Part shown: positions 36,180 through 47,430 of the stretch, one piece after another
Layout: every line of letters begins with the position of its first letter
How positions within the stretch are numbered: position 1 is the first letter of the stretch
Origin: Cunninghamia lanceolata
Lineage: Eukaryota; Streptophyta; Pinopsida; Cupressales; Cupressaceae
DNA length: 64,000 nt
Direction of reading: 5' to 3'
NCBI GenBank assembly: GCA_027924645.1
Contig: BSBN01001363.1
Coordinates: 1,910,001-1,974,000 of the forward strand
Position numbers and translations under genes: made by a program
The notes under the pieces: model-generated
Database searches by the model: none
Told to the model about the DNA's origin: nothing
What the model saw: only the letters and a program-made list of their open reading frames with translations

Positions 36180-36792
36180 TTTTTTTAAATTACTGCAAGT
36201 AGGTTGTTAAAATCACATATGATACTAATTAGAATTTTTTTTTAAAATATATCAAAACACATCCAATTTTTTTTGAAATTATATGGTGCACTAGAGGAAA
36301 GAGTCCTCTCTAAAAGGGTATAATTGGTTTTGTGAAAATGATAAAAAAATAATACAAAAGTTGACGTGGAATGAAAACTATCAGATTCTGTAAAGTCTGA
36401 ATTTAAAATGATATTACAAAGAAAATATGCATTGAAAACTGACTTTTTTTTCTCCATGCACTAGATATTGAACTCCTCTATTTGGGAAAAAAAAATTAGG
36501 GAAAAATAAGATTGTTTGCTCTTTTTTTGTGACATGCACTCAAAGTCACTTTTCCTGAAATTTTCAGCAATTCAAAATTTGCTCTTAAATCTTTAAAAAA
36601 ATGTCAAAGTAATTTTTTAATTTTTTTAAAAAATTACAAGCATAAAATTAATCAAGAGATCTACATTTCATTAGTTTACATCATTTTGAAATTCAAAGCA
36701 TAAATGCCACTTTTATGAGGTCAAAGTTCAGAAAATTTTTTGTTGTTGGCCGATTCCTTTATAAAGTGTGACAGGTTTGTGCTTTTACCCTA
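35141..36792 (+). repeat. Non-coding rest of U3
   Basis: Arg/Gly-rich gag remnant to ~35520 (readable as RGRGRFS, SSGGRGYQNKQG and GYFGRGRGRGFMSTCYQ across frames), AT-rich DNA, GC block at 35955-36133, (TA)n at 36139-36175 and AT-rich tail. Confidence 0.7.
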
Positions 36793-38369
36793 ATAGAATT
36801 GTAAAATAATTCAATAATAGAATAACAGATTTATAGAATAATAGAGTGATAGACTGAGAGAATGATTGAATAATAGAATTGTAGAATGATAGAATGAAAG
36901 AATGATAGAAGAATAGAATTGTAGAATAATATAGTTATAGAATAATAAAATGAAAATATTATAGAATAAAACATTTATAAAATAATAGAATGATAGAAAT
37001 GTAGAATAATAGATTAATAGATTAATATAATAATAATAGAATGATAAAATTATAAAACGATAGATTGAAATAATGATAGAATAATATAATTATAGATTAA
37101 TAGAATGTTTGAATTATAAAATAATAGAATGAAAGAATGATAGAGTAATAGAATTTTGGAATAATATAATAATAGAATGATTGAATGAAGGAATGATATA
37201 GTAATAGATTTATAGAATAATAGAATGATAGAATAATAAAATGATAGAATAATAGAATGATAAGATTATATAATGATAGAATGAAAGAATGTTAGAAAAA
37301 TAGAATTGTAGAATGATAGAATAAAAAATGTTGGAGTAATTTAATAAAAGAGTTATAGAATGATGGAACTATAGACTTGAATATAACTATAAAATAATAC
37401 AATTAGAGAATAATACAATTTGAGAATCAAAGAATGATAGAATAATAGATTTATAGAATAACAAAATGATAGAATTATAGAATGATATAATAATAGGTTT
37501 ATAGAATAATAGAATGATATAATTATAGAATCATAGAATGAAAGAATTGTAGAAAATAGAATTATAAAATAATACAATAATAGAATTACAGAAGGAAAGA
37601 ATGATAGAATAATAGAATGATTGAATATAAGAATGATAGAACAATAGATTTATAGAATAATACAATGATAGCATTACATAATGGTATAGTAATAGAATGA
37701 AAGAATGATAGAATAGTAGATTTATAGAATTATAAAATGAAAGAATGATAGAATGAAAGAGTGATAGAATGAAAGAATGATAAAAAATAGATTTAAGGAA
37801 TAATAGAATTTTAGAATTGCAAAATGATAGAATGAAATAATCGTAGAGTAATAGAACTATAGATTAATCGAATAATGGAATTATACAATGATAGAATGAA
37901 ATAATGACAGAGTAAGAGATTAATAGAATAATAGAGTGATAGAATTGTATAAGAATAGAATAAAAGAATGATGGATTAATAGAATTGTAGATTAATAGAT
38001 CTATACAACATGATAGAATGAAACAAAATTATAGAATAATTTAATATTTATAGGATAATAGAATGATAGAATTATAAATGACAAAATGAAAGAATGATAG
38101 ACTAATATAATTATAGAATAATAGAATGAAAAAATGATAGAATAATAGATTTATACAATAATAGAATGTTAGAATTATAAAATGGTAGAATGAAAGAATG
38201 ATAGAGTAATAAAACTTTAGATTAATAGAATAATATAATTATACAATGATAGAATAAGGAATGATAGAATACTAGATTTATAGACTAATATAATGGTAGA
38301 AATAAAGAATGATAGAAGGAAACAATGATAGAATAATAGAATTGTAGAATACTAGTATAACAAAATAAT
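36793..38369 (+). repeat. Octamer array, U3 (truncated)
   Basis: ATAGAATN array that follows the order of U1 and ends at the breakpoint with the foreign block. Confidence 0.95.
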
Positions 38370-40776
38370 TTAGGCTTGCAGCCTGAGGAGCAGGGGTATC
38401 GGATACTCTTTTTATTATTACATCCCCTATCAGCTCTCCTAATTGAACCCTAGCCTTTTTATTGTTTGGGGCTACAACCCATATTGCCAATGTTTCAAAT
38501 TTAGGGTTGAAGGCTGCACCAGAGAGGGCCTTTTCAATCTCTTCCCCTATCACATCTAAACCATCTCTGGTGATTGTATCAAATGTAATGGCATCTGATA
38601 GAGTCCAGTGAGGTAGAAGCAGAATATTACTTTTTGCCACCAGTGCTCTCCCTTCCTCTAGAGTCGTTTCACTTATAGACTGTTGTACTTCTTTTAGGAC
38701 CCTCTGAGTAATAACATCATACTCCTTTGGATCTGCTCCAGCCTTGGCATCTTCAATTTTCTTCTGAAATTCCTCACTCCTCACTTTCAAAACATAGCTC
38801 CTAAATTTAGGAGTGTTGACAAATTCATCATCCTCCATAAACTTGTCATAGGTCATCACCCTAACATCTTCAATATCAATAGTAGGGTTTCTCATTACTC
38901 TCACTGCCCTATTCTATGGGGATGAATAAAGTCTTAGTCTATCGGGTGAATGAGGGCCAGTTTCTTGTGCATGTTCCTCCTCCCCCTCTACCTCTATCTG
39001 CTCTGGGTTCTCCAAATCAATAATCTTGGCCCTTTTGGTAGGGGAGGGGCCAACTGATTCCCTCTTTACATCATACTCTCCACTTGAGCTGCCAGGCTCA
39101 TAAGCATATCTCTATTCCAATATAGGGGCAGAGGCAATCAACTGTTCTGCATTATCCAACATTTTTCTCAATTCTCTTGATTGGGTCTTACACTTCTGCA
39201 AATGCACCCGAATATGTAGGATTCATATTTCTCTTCATATTCTCACTGGCCATGATAGTAGCCCACTTGATCCTCAAGTGGTGGACTTCATTCATTGTAA
39301 AACAATTCCTAGCAATGTCCTCATCATAATCCACATGATGAAAGTACTTGAGCCTTCCCTTGTAGTTGTTGACTCTGAATCTGGTTTTGCTGATGAATCC
39401 CTCAGGGTCAAATGACCTTGGTTGTTCCAAATACATTCCAAACATTGCATAACTGAATAAATTTGGTCCAACCCACTCTTATCAGGGATCACAAAATCAC
39501 AAAATCTGATGGAAGAAGGGAAGAATGAACCCTTCTTGTGGCTCCTAAAGTGCTCTTTGTTAGAATTATTTAACTGCCTTATAACTTCTAAAAATGCCAC
39601 CCTCTTTGGCACATATTTGGGCAGTATGTGAGGTGCAGTCTGGCATCCATAGACCCTTATGCAAGTAGTATGCTCATGATAGAACCAATCACCCCAATTG
39701 TGATCAATTCTGAGGTGGGGAGTCCTGTCCAAAGGTCGTAAGAAATCCATTACATCAGGATTCAACCTTTCACCCTCTAGCTCCAAAAATCCAAGGATTC
39801 TCCTCACAAAATATTCCTCAAAGATGACATAATATGCTGTGACACAGTGCATATCTAGCATACATGTCCATACTTGAACTGGCAGCTTGTTCCGTTAAGC
39901 ATCTAAATCCTTGACATGCAAATTGGGGTGCCACATCCCTGATAAAGCAAATAAGTACATATGGCACAACAAAGAGTACCATATGAATTCAACTTGGACA
40001 TCCGGTTTAGACAAATTATTTTTGATCTTTGTCATATGATCATGCATATGGTCAGCTATGAAAGTGGCATAATCATATGGTTCCTTGACACCTGGGTTCT
40101 GAATATCAACAGCCATCATCATCAAAGAAATAGACATTCTTTCTGAAGCATCTCTGCCTAATACTTTACACAGACTATGATAGGTTCTGACAAAATATTC
40201 ATTAAACATACTGCAATGAAAAGGCTCCTCCTCATCATATGAAATCTTTACCAATTTCCCACCAACAACCCTTGGCCTATGCTTTGGTAAGTTATATTCC
40301 CTGTAATGTCATTTCACAGTCTGGTATTTTTTCTTGAAAGCCCTGAGGTCAATTTATTTGCTGGCTGTAGGGTCCAAGTTGAATATAGTGGCAATGTATC
40401 CTTTGGTAGGCTTGATCAATGTTGAACCATTTCCATCTATTACTGTCCTAGTGGCTAGATTATACCTTAATGTTGTTGACCTAATTAAGTATGGGTTGGG
40501 GAAAACATTGGAACAAATGAGCTTGGCTAAATCATATCTTCAAGCATGACAGATAGGGGCCTTATAGTCCATGCTCTTATGCCAATGCTCAAAGAGGATC
40601 CAACCTGGGACAGGTAATTTGGAGTCCCGACAATTATAGCAGTAGTTAAGAAATTTATACAGGGCTCCGCCTGGGCCATGCAATTTCAAAATTGTTCTAG
40701 CGAAACTAGGGAGTTGGATCATAAGATCCTCATCTAAGCTTCGTTTTGAAGTGGAAGGCTAGCCTAACTGACTCAT
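38370..40776 (-). pseudogene. Unidentified large protein, decayed and C-terminally truncated
   Basis: A minus-strand coding sequence of about 800 codons starts at ATG 40776 (MSQLG) and is readable to the block edge at 38370. It holds in-frame stops near 40759, at 40540, 40354 and 40309 and at 39895. Frameshifts near 39445 and 39190 follow, with more stops near 39110 and 38920. The N-terminal half has aromatic-rich text (GYIATIFNLDP, WYSLLCHMYLFALSGMWHP, HNWGDWFYHEHTTCIRVYG). The middle is charged, with an NLS-like TKRAKIIDLENPE and an acidic stretch. The C-terminal part is helical and acidic (KFMEDDEFVNTPKFRSYVLK). Composition and codon phasing are clearly gene-like, but I recognise no family. 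It may be a transposon-borne ORF or a captured host gene. Confidence 0.6.
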
Positions 40777-42178
40777 TTTTCTTTTATGAAGGTAGCTTAG
40801 GGTTTTTATGGTTGACAATGACCCTTAAAGCTTCAAAATTAACCTACAGTTGGAAAAAGCAGGTATAGAGGAGGACTACTTACTGGTTTTCTGGGCTTGT
40901 CGAAGCTTGAGGTTAATTTTTCCTACTCGTTCGATGATTTCTTCTGAATGCAGTTGTGCTCTCGAGAATACCTTAATGCTTGATTTCTTGCACAATTCTC
41001 TGTATTAATGAACTTCATGTCACAAGAATTCTTGCACAATTCTCTATATTAATGCACTTCGTGCTACAAGCACTTCAAAATCTTTCTCTTTTGAAACTTT
41101 GAATTTGGGCCATTGATCTTTTCCTTACAATCTAAAATCCACAGTCCTGATTGGCTGACTAGATTTGACAATGTTCATTGCCATTTAGAATATGTACGAG
41201 TCAGATATGTGGCAGCACCTCGCAACGTAATAGCCTATGATGGCCCACCTCTTACCTACCCCGCGCCAGCATGCCTTACTTCTCAAAAAAGAAAATGCCA
41301 CGTGTCGCGACTGCGTAACGCAGATTCCAACCAAAGAGATTCTCCTTGCGAGGATGCGCAACCGTTGGATCAAGTCTTTTGCCAGCTTAGATTTTTTGAC
41401 ATGTGTCGTTCTATCGCAGCCATGCAGTGAATATTCTCTCCTGACAGATTCCTCCTGCACTCTTGCATGACAATTAGATTTTGCCCTTCCTGCAACCGAT
41501 GACAGCGGGTAACCTCTAGAATCCTAGATTAAGGGGTCGGTCAACTTACGAATATTAGGACATGAAGTCATGACTTCACTGACCGACAACCTGCTCGCAT
41601 ATTAACTTCTTAAACAATTAAAAAGTGGACCCTGTTAGCTTGCTAGGTTAACCCATTCCCCACCAAGCCGTGACCGACAAGATTAGGTATAAGGGGCTGG
41701 TAAACAACACGGTTTGATGGCTCAGGTTTCAACTTAGACAACTGGCAACCGAAGGTAGAAAGTCAACATAAGATTATGCAGAGGGTTCTCGTATGAAATG
41801 TCAACCATTGATATTTGGAAATCTAACGGTTCAAGTGTCAAAACCTAATTATGCAAATATTTCAAGCATCATGCATATAGATGAACTACACTATCAATAG
41901 AAAGTGTAATTTTACTTGTGCATATAAAATTTCATGATTAATTCTATCTAAAAACAACCAAATTGAAATCAAATTAAATCCAAAAAGATTGAGAGTTCAC
42001 ATATATTATAGCTCTCCTAGTTGTGCCTATCTGAAGAGTGAAAAAGAAAACAAATGCGAAGCAACATTAGAAACCTCTAACCATAACAGAGACCATCACC
42101 AAATCCATGTCAACATATATAAATTAAAGCAAACATATAAGAAGCAACATTAGAAACCTCTAACCATAACAGAGATCA
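40777..42178. other. No feature recognised
   Basis: Unique-looking DNA without a gene I can support. A short direct repeat (TGCACAATTCTCTRTATTAATG) occurs at about 40989 and 41033. The two overlapping open frames near 41113-41470 lie on opposite strands and show no motif. AAGCAACATTAGAAACCTCTAACCATAACAGAG is present twice, near 42059 and 42142. Confidence 0.4.
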
Positions 42179-42300
42179 AATTATATTAATACAAAAAAGA
42201 TTTACACTTGGGTAATTATATTAATACAAAAAGATTTACACTTGGGTAATTATATTATTACAAAAAGATTTACACTCAAGAAATTATATCAATACAAAAA
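42179..42300 (+). repeat. Short tandem repeat, ~35 bp x 3.5
   Basis: The phrase ATTATATTAATACAAAAAGATTTACACTTGGGTA occurs three times in a row with small changes, then breaks off in a partial copy (ATTATATCAATACAAAAA) that leads into the duplicated coding fragment. Confidence 0.85.
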
Positions 42301-43477
42301 CCACTCCAACAGCTAGCCCAGGCTCCAAAAAACACATAGCACCAGAGAGGCTACCATAGTACCATAGAAATCCCTAGCCCCTTAACTGAGCGACTCCTCA
42401 AAAACTTGCCGCCCTACCACCCCAACATGGAAATCACCAAAAAAGTGGCCCTGGGAGCCTGACCACTCCTATGGCCACTACAAGTAGAATCCTGTCACAT
42501 TCACAATGGTTGCGAATTATTGAAGACATACTAGAGTATCGTCTGTGTCCATTCCAATTGCCCATCGAAGAAAGTGTCTCCGACAAGTCGCCCAAAGCCT
42601 GTACCTTTCGAGTTGTTGCTCATTCATGTTTAGGAGGAACGGCTACCTAGCTACGCCCTCCTATCCCTCCCGCAGCTTCTCCAGGTCTCTCAGCCATGGG
42701 ATATTGACCCCCAATTCTGCATCAATCACCACGTCTAAGTCATCAATACAAAAACCACTCCAACGGCCAGCCTAGGCTCCAAAAAACACACAGCACCAGA
42801 GAGGCTACCATAGTACCATAGAAATCCCTACCCCCTTAACTAAGCGACTCCTCAAAAACTTGCCGCCCTACCACCCCAGCATGGAAATCACCAAAAAAGT
42901 GGCCCTGGGAGTCTGACCACTCCTATGGCCACTGTGAGTAGAATCCCCTCGCATTCACAATGGTTGCGAAGTATTGAAGACATACTGGAGTATCGCCTGT
43001 GTCCATTCCAATTGCCCGTCGAAGAAAGTGTCTCCCAGGAGCCGCCCAAAGCCTGTGCCTTCAGAGTTGTTGTTCATTCATGTTTAGGAGGAACAGCTAC
43101 CTAGCTACGCCCTCCTATCCCTCCTACAGCTTCTCCAGGTCTCTAAGCCATGAGATACCGACCCCCAATTCTGCATCAATCACCACGTCTAAGTCATCCA
43201 AAAGAATATTTGGAGTGAATACCCCCCATAGAATCATCAATGCATCCACCTTTGCCTCTCCTAGGTCCAACAAAGAAGCCAGAAAGTGTGAGGAAATATC
43301 TGCATTTACCATATATCTATCCTCGGAGACCAAGAAGTCTTTACCAAGGACCATCTTCACTGCCTCAAGGAAGAATAGGTTTTACTGATTACAAATGTTC
43401 ATCAGTCTGCCATCTCTGATACGGCCCAGAAAGGTGACCTGACACTTATTGCAGTGAAGCCTTATGGGAGTCTCCAT
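42288..43477 (-). pseudogene. Unidentified coding fragment with internal tandem duplication
   Basis: On the minus strand a gene-like frame runs METPIRLHCNKCQVTFLG (from about 43477), a stop near 43386, MVLGKDFLVSEDRYMVNADI, LLDDLDVVIDAELGVGISWL, MNEQQL, AIGMDTGDTPVCLQYFATIV and GHFFGDFHAGVVGRQVFEES, with several TAG codons. The 3' part (42747-43200) is repeated directly at 42291-42743 with ~5-10% differences by eye. The CxxC in HCNKC could be a metal-binding pair but is isolated. I do not recognise the protein. It is in the same orientation as the pseudogene at 38370-40776 and could be part of the same original element. Confidence 0.5.
42291..43200 (+). repeat. Tandem duplication of ~455 bp
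   Basis: Copy 1 (about 42291-42743) and copy 2 (about 42747-43200) both run from CAATACAAAAACCACTCCAAC or its continuation to CACGTCTAAGTCATC. Differences are scattered substitutions, for example ACATTCACAATGG versus GCATTCACAATGG, plus one local change at TCTCCGACAAGTCG / TCTCCCAGGAGCCG. Confidence 0.88.
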
Positions 43478-45400
43478 GTTATATTTTGAGCAAGCCAACT
43501 GAGTGTTGTTTTATTGGAGACCTCCAGGATTTAAAGGAAGATCGTTAATGAACACATGCTTAAACTGACATGCATTTATTCATTGTCCAGATTTTTTGTA
43601 GCATCAATCTTCAGCTCGTGTAAGGATCAACCATTACCAAAAGCTATTTAATAACTTCTCAGAACTATTTAACAAATTAAAAATCAATGCTTGGGAAAAA
43701 TATTTTGTAGGCCACCAAATGAAATCGATATCAATAATTCAATATATAAATTTATAATCTGTATACATCTATGATCTGTATACATTGCAATTTCAAATCG
43801 TAATTACTTCTATATTATTTAGTAAAATTTAACATCACCCTTCAAAAAGATTGGGGAATTACATCACACATGAACCTCTAACCAACCTCAGTTCTAAACA
43901 AAACTCCTATCCTTCGACCTTCAAACCTTGCTTTGATCATCCAAAATCTTTTTGGTTCCTCTTTTTGACGACGCGTAATGAATATTTCACTGTAGTCCAT
44001 AATTATCCTATTAATAGGCAATGGATCCATTACAAATTTAATTATGTGCTCATTCATAATGATAGTCAATGATTCACTATAGAACCTTGCTTTATATGTA
44101 CAGGAAACCACTAGGCATGGGTAACAATAAGGCCAGTAAAGGAGAATTAAATTGATTTTCTCGAGGTCACGGGCAATTGAGTTGCAATACCAATTCCATG
44201 CGTCAATTCAAATTTCTAGTTTCTCATACATGCATGCATGTGTGGGAGATTCAACCCACCACCTGAAATAGAATGCATCATTTGCAAATGTTAAAAGTGT
44301 TGATTCTTGACACGATTTATTCCACTTGATGAATGCTCGTATTTCTTCATTCCGAGACATGCAAAGCAATAACAACCTGCATAGCCACACACAAACAAAA
44401 TTTTCCATCATCTTAGATTCTTATTACTATTCTACATCTGTGAACTAAGAACTCTATCCAACAGTTAGAATCAAAATCATGAATGATCACAAAATAAATA
44501 CTTGGTAACTTACTTTCTTCGCACAACTGCTGTAATGAAAGCCATTACTTTGAACTTTTACAGTCTATTGATTCTTGACCTATCTGAAACTTAGTAATGC
44601 AATATAAGTTTGAAACACTAAAGACTATCATATATACATTAGATGTACGTTTGTGACAAATGGGTAATAAATAACAAGCAACTCCATTTAATTCATATTG
44701 GCTAATCTGTGCAGTTTGTCACAACTCAGTACTCACTTGCCATTAATGAACTTAATTGAGCATTGGCTAATCTATGTGATTAAGTGCATTCAATCAAATC
44801 AATCGTACCACCACTGACCATTTGATGCACCCTAGAACGAAAGATGAACGGTTGTAGTTCAATTCTGGAAGGTAGATCTCCAACGCCGCACATTGCTAAC
44901 AAAATCCTCCGGAATCAACTAGCAGCCATTAGATATTATTAGATCAACGGTTGACATATATATAAAATATATAATATATTTTATTGATTATTGTGCAAAG
45001 GTGGCAGCACGGCAAAGTGTGAGTCCTTGGTTGTACAACTACAAATTTGGGAAATTTGGTGTGTCAGTACTTATGCCGTCGATTTGTAATGATCTGACAA
45101 CCAAAATCTATTAGATTTTTTTCCATTTAATAGCATCCATGCTCGAAGTGACCTCTGTCCTTTCATAATAAATAAGGAATGTCGTGAAAAGCACAATTGC
45201 ACGTATTTGGGAAGGGAATTTATTCAGCTCAATTAAATAATTATCTATTAATTTTCGTTAATCAAAATTGTTGTTACTTGACACTTGTCTCTATTCCAGA
45301 GACTTTATGTAGAAAGATGGGTGTGTCAGAGCTGCAGCTTGGAATGGAACTTCAACTAAAGTCTGATGTCATTCACACAGTATGATTTTTTATTGGCATA
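43478..45400. other. No feature recognised
   Basis: AT-rich DNA without a gene I can support. Short open frames on both strands overlap and lack motifs. A run of ATATAT-like sequence lies near 44956. Confidence 0.4.
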
Positions 45401-45401
45401 A

Positions 45402-45760
45402 CAGTTTATTTCACCAATTAATTTTTTATTGGTTTGAAACTATATTTAAATTCACCAATCATTTTTTTATTGCTTTGAAAATTGGTTTAATTCGCCAATG
45501 TAAATATATTTTTTGGTTTGAAATTAGATTTTAATTGCCAGCAAAAATATTTTCTTATTTTGAAAACAGGTTTAATTCACCAATGTAAATATATTTTCTG
45601 GTTTGAAATTAGATTTTAATTGCCAGCAAAAATATTTTCTTATTTTGAAAACAGGTTTAATTCGCCAACGAAAATATTTAATTGGTTTGAAAATAGGTTT
45701 TAATCACCAATGAAAATATTTTATTGGTTTTTAAAAAATTACAATTCACCAGGATTTTCC
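45402..45760 (+). repeat. Minisatellite with CCAAT...ATTGG-type units (~42-45 bp)
   Basis: Successive imperfect copies follow the pattern TTYRCCAA...AAATAT..TT.TTGGTTTGAAA.TAG.TTT, with an exact ~85 bp dimer repeated at about 45513-45597 and 45598-45682. Each copy can pair its CCAAT with the ATTGG of the next. It lies just upstream of a copia-type gag. Confidence 0.8.
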
Positions 45761-45931
45761 ATAGACCTCTAGCGATTACAAAAGATTCGCCAAATAAGAT
45801 TTTTTTTCCCAAAAAAATGATAAAATTCACCAATAAAATTAATATTTTTCTCAGGAAGTATACTTGATTCGCCAAGTTTATACACCTTCTTCGAGGGGGT
45901 GGGGGGTTCTTAAAGTTATCCCTAATCCTAG

Positions 45932-46546
45932 ATGTCTTATAAGAAGGAAGCTCCTCATTTTGATGGGACAAATTATGCTCTTTGGAAGGTACGAATGAAA
46001 AGCCATCTTCTTTGTCTTGGTTATAAAGTATGGAATGCTGCAAAAGAAAAATATACCTTGCCTCCAAATGGTTTCATGACTAAAGATGAAATCAAGAAAT
46101 ATGAGGTGGATGTCAAAGCAAAGGATGCTCTGTTAACTTCCTTAAGTGACTTAGTACTGACAAAAGTTGTGGACCTTGAAACTGCAAATGAGGTATGGGA
46201 GAAGCTAAAAAATTTGTATGAAGGAGATGATTTTGTGAAGGAAGTCAAGCTCCAAAGTCTAAAAGTGAAATATGAGGGTTTGAAGATGAATGAAGATGAA
46301 AACATAACAATCTTAATGCAAAGAGTTGATGAACTTGTCATTCGAATAAAGGGTATGGGAGGAACTCTCGGTGATAAGGAAGTTGTGATGAAAATTCTCA
46401 GATCACTACCAAAGTCATATAGTCACAAGGTAGCTGCAATTAAAGAATTTATGACTGTAAAAACTATTGACAGAGATCAGTTACTTGGTAAGCTTACAAG
46501 ATTTGAGATGAGAGAATTTGGTGATGCCCTACTTAAAGTTGAATAA
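45932..46546 (+). CDS. Copia-type gag (UBN2-like), partial element
   Basis: An open frame of 204 codons starts MSYKKEAPHFDGTNYALWK. It includes the DUF4219/UBN2-type copia Gag pattern: FDGTNYALWKVRMKSHL near residue 10-26, a central ALLTSLSDLV and EVWEKLKNLYEG, LKMNEDENI and VMKILRSLPKSY. It ends in TAA before any zinc knuckle, although weak coding-like text follows to ~46700. No LTR, PBS, protease or integrase is found beside it. The right edge of the foreign block follows within 170 bp. It would form the Gag capsid layer. As an isolated piece with no visible promoter it is probably a relic, though its frame is intact. Confidence 0.75.
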   Translation: MSYKKEAPHFDGTNYALWKVRMKSHLLCLGYKVWNAAKEKYTLPPNGFMTKDEIKKYEVDVKAKDALLTSLSDLVLTKVVDLETANEVWEKLKNLYEGDDFVKEVKLQSLKVKYEGLKMNEDENITILMQRVDELVIRIKGMGGTLGDKEVVMKILRSLPKSYSHKVAAIKEFMTVKTIDRDQLLGKLTRFEMREFGDALLKVE

Positions 46547-46881
46547 GCTTTCAAAGCCAGTACTTCAACAAAGATCTCCTGCGCTGAGAAATACAAAGTG
46601 GATGATGAATTTGAATGAGAAACCACTGGCCACCTCATAACGCATCCACCTGTAAAATTTCGTAGAAAACCCACATCCAAGTCAAAAGTTATGACCTCCG
46701 GAAGTCCCTGCATCAAATCCTAAAGAATTTTGTTGTGGGTTCAAATGAGACATAGAAGACCTACAACTACAGAGAATTCGTGAGACATGGCACATAGAGG
46801 ATGAGGGCAAAGAGGAACATGGCACATAGAGAATGAGGGCGAAGAGGAGCACTAAGAGTTAGTAATGTAGAAGTCATAGAC

Positions 46882-47430
46882 ATGCTGGGAGGGATTACAG
46901 CAAGATTAGATGATATGGAAGCAACACAAAGAAGAGGAGTATATTTGGATGACATTAGTGAGGATGAGAATGAAGAACCAGAAATTGAGACAGAAGATGC
47001 AGATAGAAATGAAATAGAAAGAAGATTTTTACAAGCAATATCAAGAATCAATAGCAAACCCATATTGGATGCACCAAGTTATCATGGAAATCTAAATCTA
47101 GAAGAATTAATTGAATGGATTGCAGAGATGGGTAAATATTTTGATTTTGAATCAATAGATGTTCTGAAAAGGGTGAAATTTGCTTGCATGAAATTGAAAG
47201 GACATGTATCCTTATGGTGGGATCATGTGAAAATAGAAAGTCAAAGAAAGGATAAGGATAAAATCAAATTGTTGGATAGAATGGTCAAAAAAGTGAAGGC
47301 TAAATTTTTACCAACGGACTATCAAATAAGTTTGTTCAAGAAACTAGAAAATTTGAAGCAAAAGGAAAAGAATGTGCACGAGGATGTACAGAAGAATTAT
47401 ATAGGTTGGATATCAATGTTGGACATGTAG
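46882..47430 (+). CDS. Gypsy-type gag fragment, U4 (182 aa, frame open)
   Basis: The only copy with an uninterrupted frame from MLGGITARLDDMEATQRR to the shared stop after MLDM. It contains the acidic N-terminal region (DDISEDENEEPEIETEDADR) and the Ty3-gypsy capsid core (APSYHGNLNLEELIEW, MKLKGHVSLWWDHV, FLPTDYQISLFKKLENLKQ). It lacks the rest of the capsid, the Arg/Gly-rich linker and the zinc knuckle, which lie downstream out of frame. A short Gag could in principle assemble with a partner's Gag, but the unit has lost its LTR here, so this copy is probably silent. Confidence 0.75.
   Translation: MLGGITARLDDMEATQRRGVYLDDISEDENEEPEIETEDADRNEIERRFLQAISRINSKPILDAPSYHGNLNLEELIEWIAEMGKYFDFESIDVLKRVKFACMKLKGHVSLWWDHVKIESQRKDKDKIKLLDRMVKKVKAKFLPTDYQISLFKKLENLKQKEKNVHEDVQKNYIGWISMLDM

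Larger units (their letters stand above)
34091..38369 (+). mobile_element. Tandem unit U3, truncated
   Basis: LTR 34091-34405, PBS-like TGATATCAAAGCCC at 34430-34443, gag pseudogene 34603-35140, GC block 35955-36133, (TA)n 36139-36175 and array from 36793. The array stops after ~1.58 kb at 38369 (AACAAAATAAT), where the continuing U1 array (near 23400) has AACAAAATAATAAAATG. The missing ~3.2 kb of array and the next LTR are replaced by a foreign block. Confidence 0.78.

Noticed and set aside
41113..41470. Three overlapping ~77-105 codon frames on both strands
   Set aside because: No strand preference, no motif, no link to neighbouring genes.
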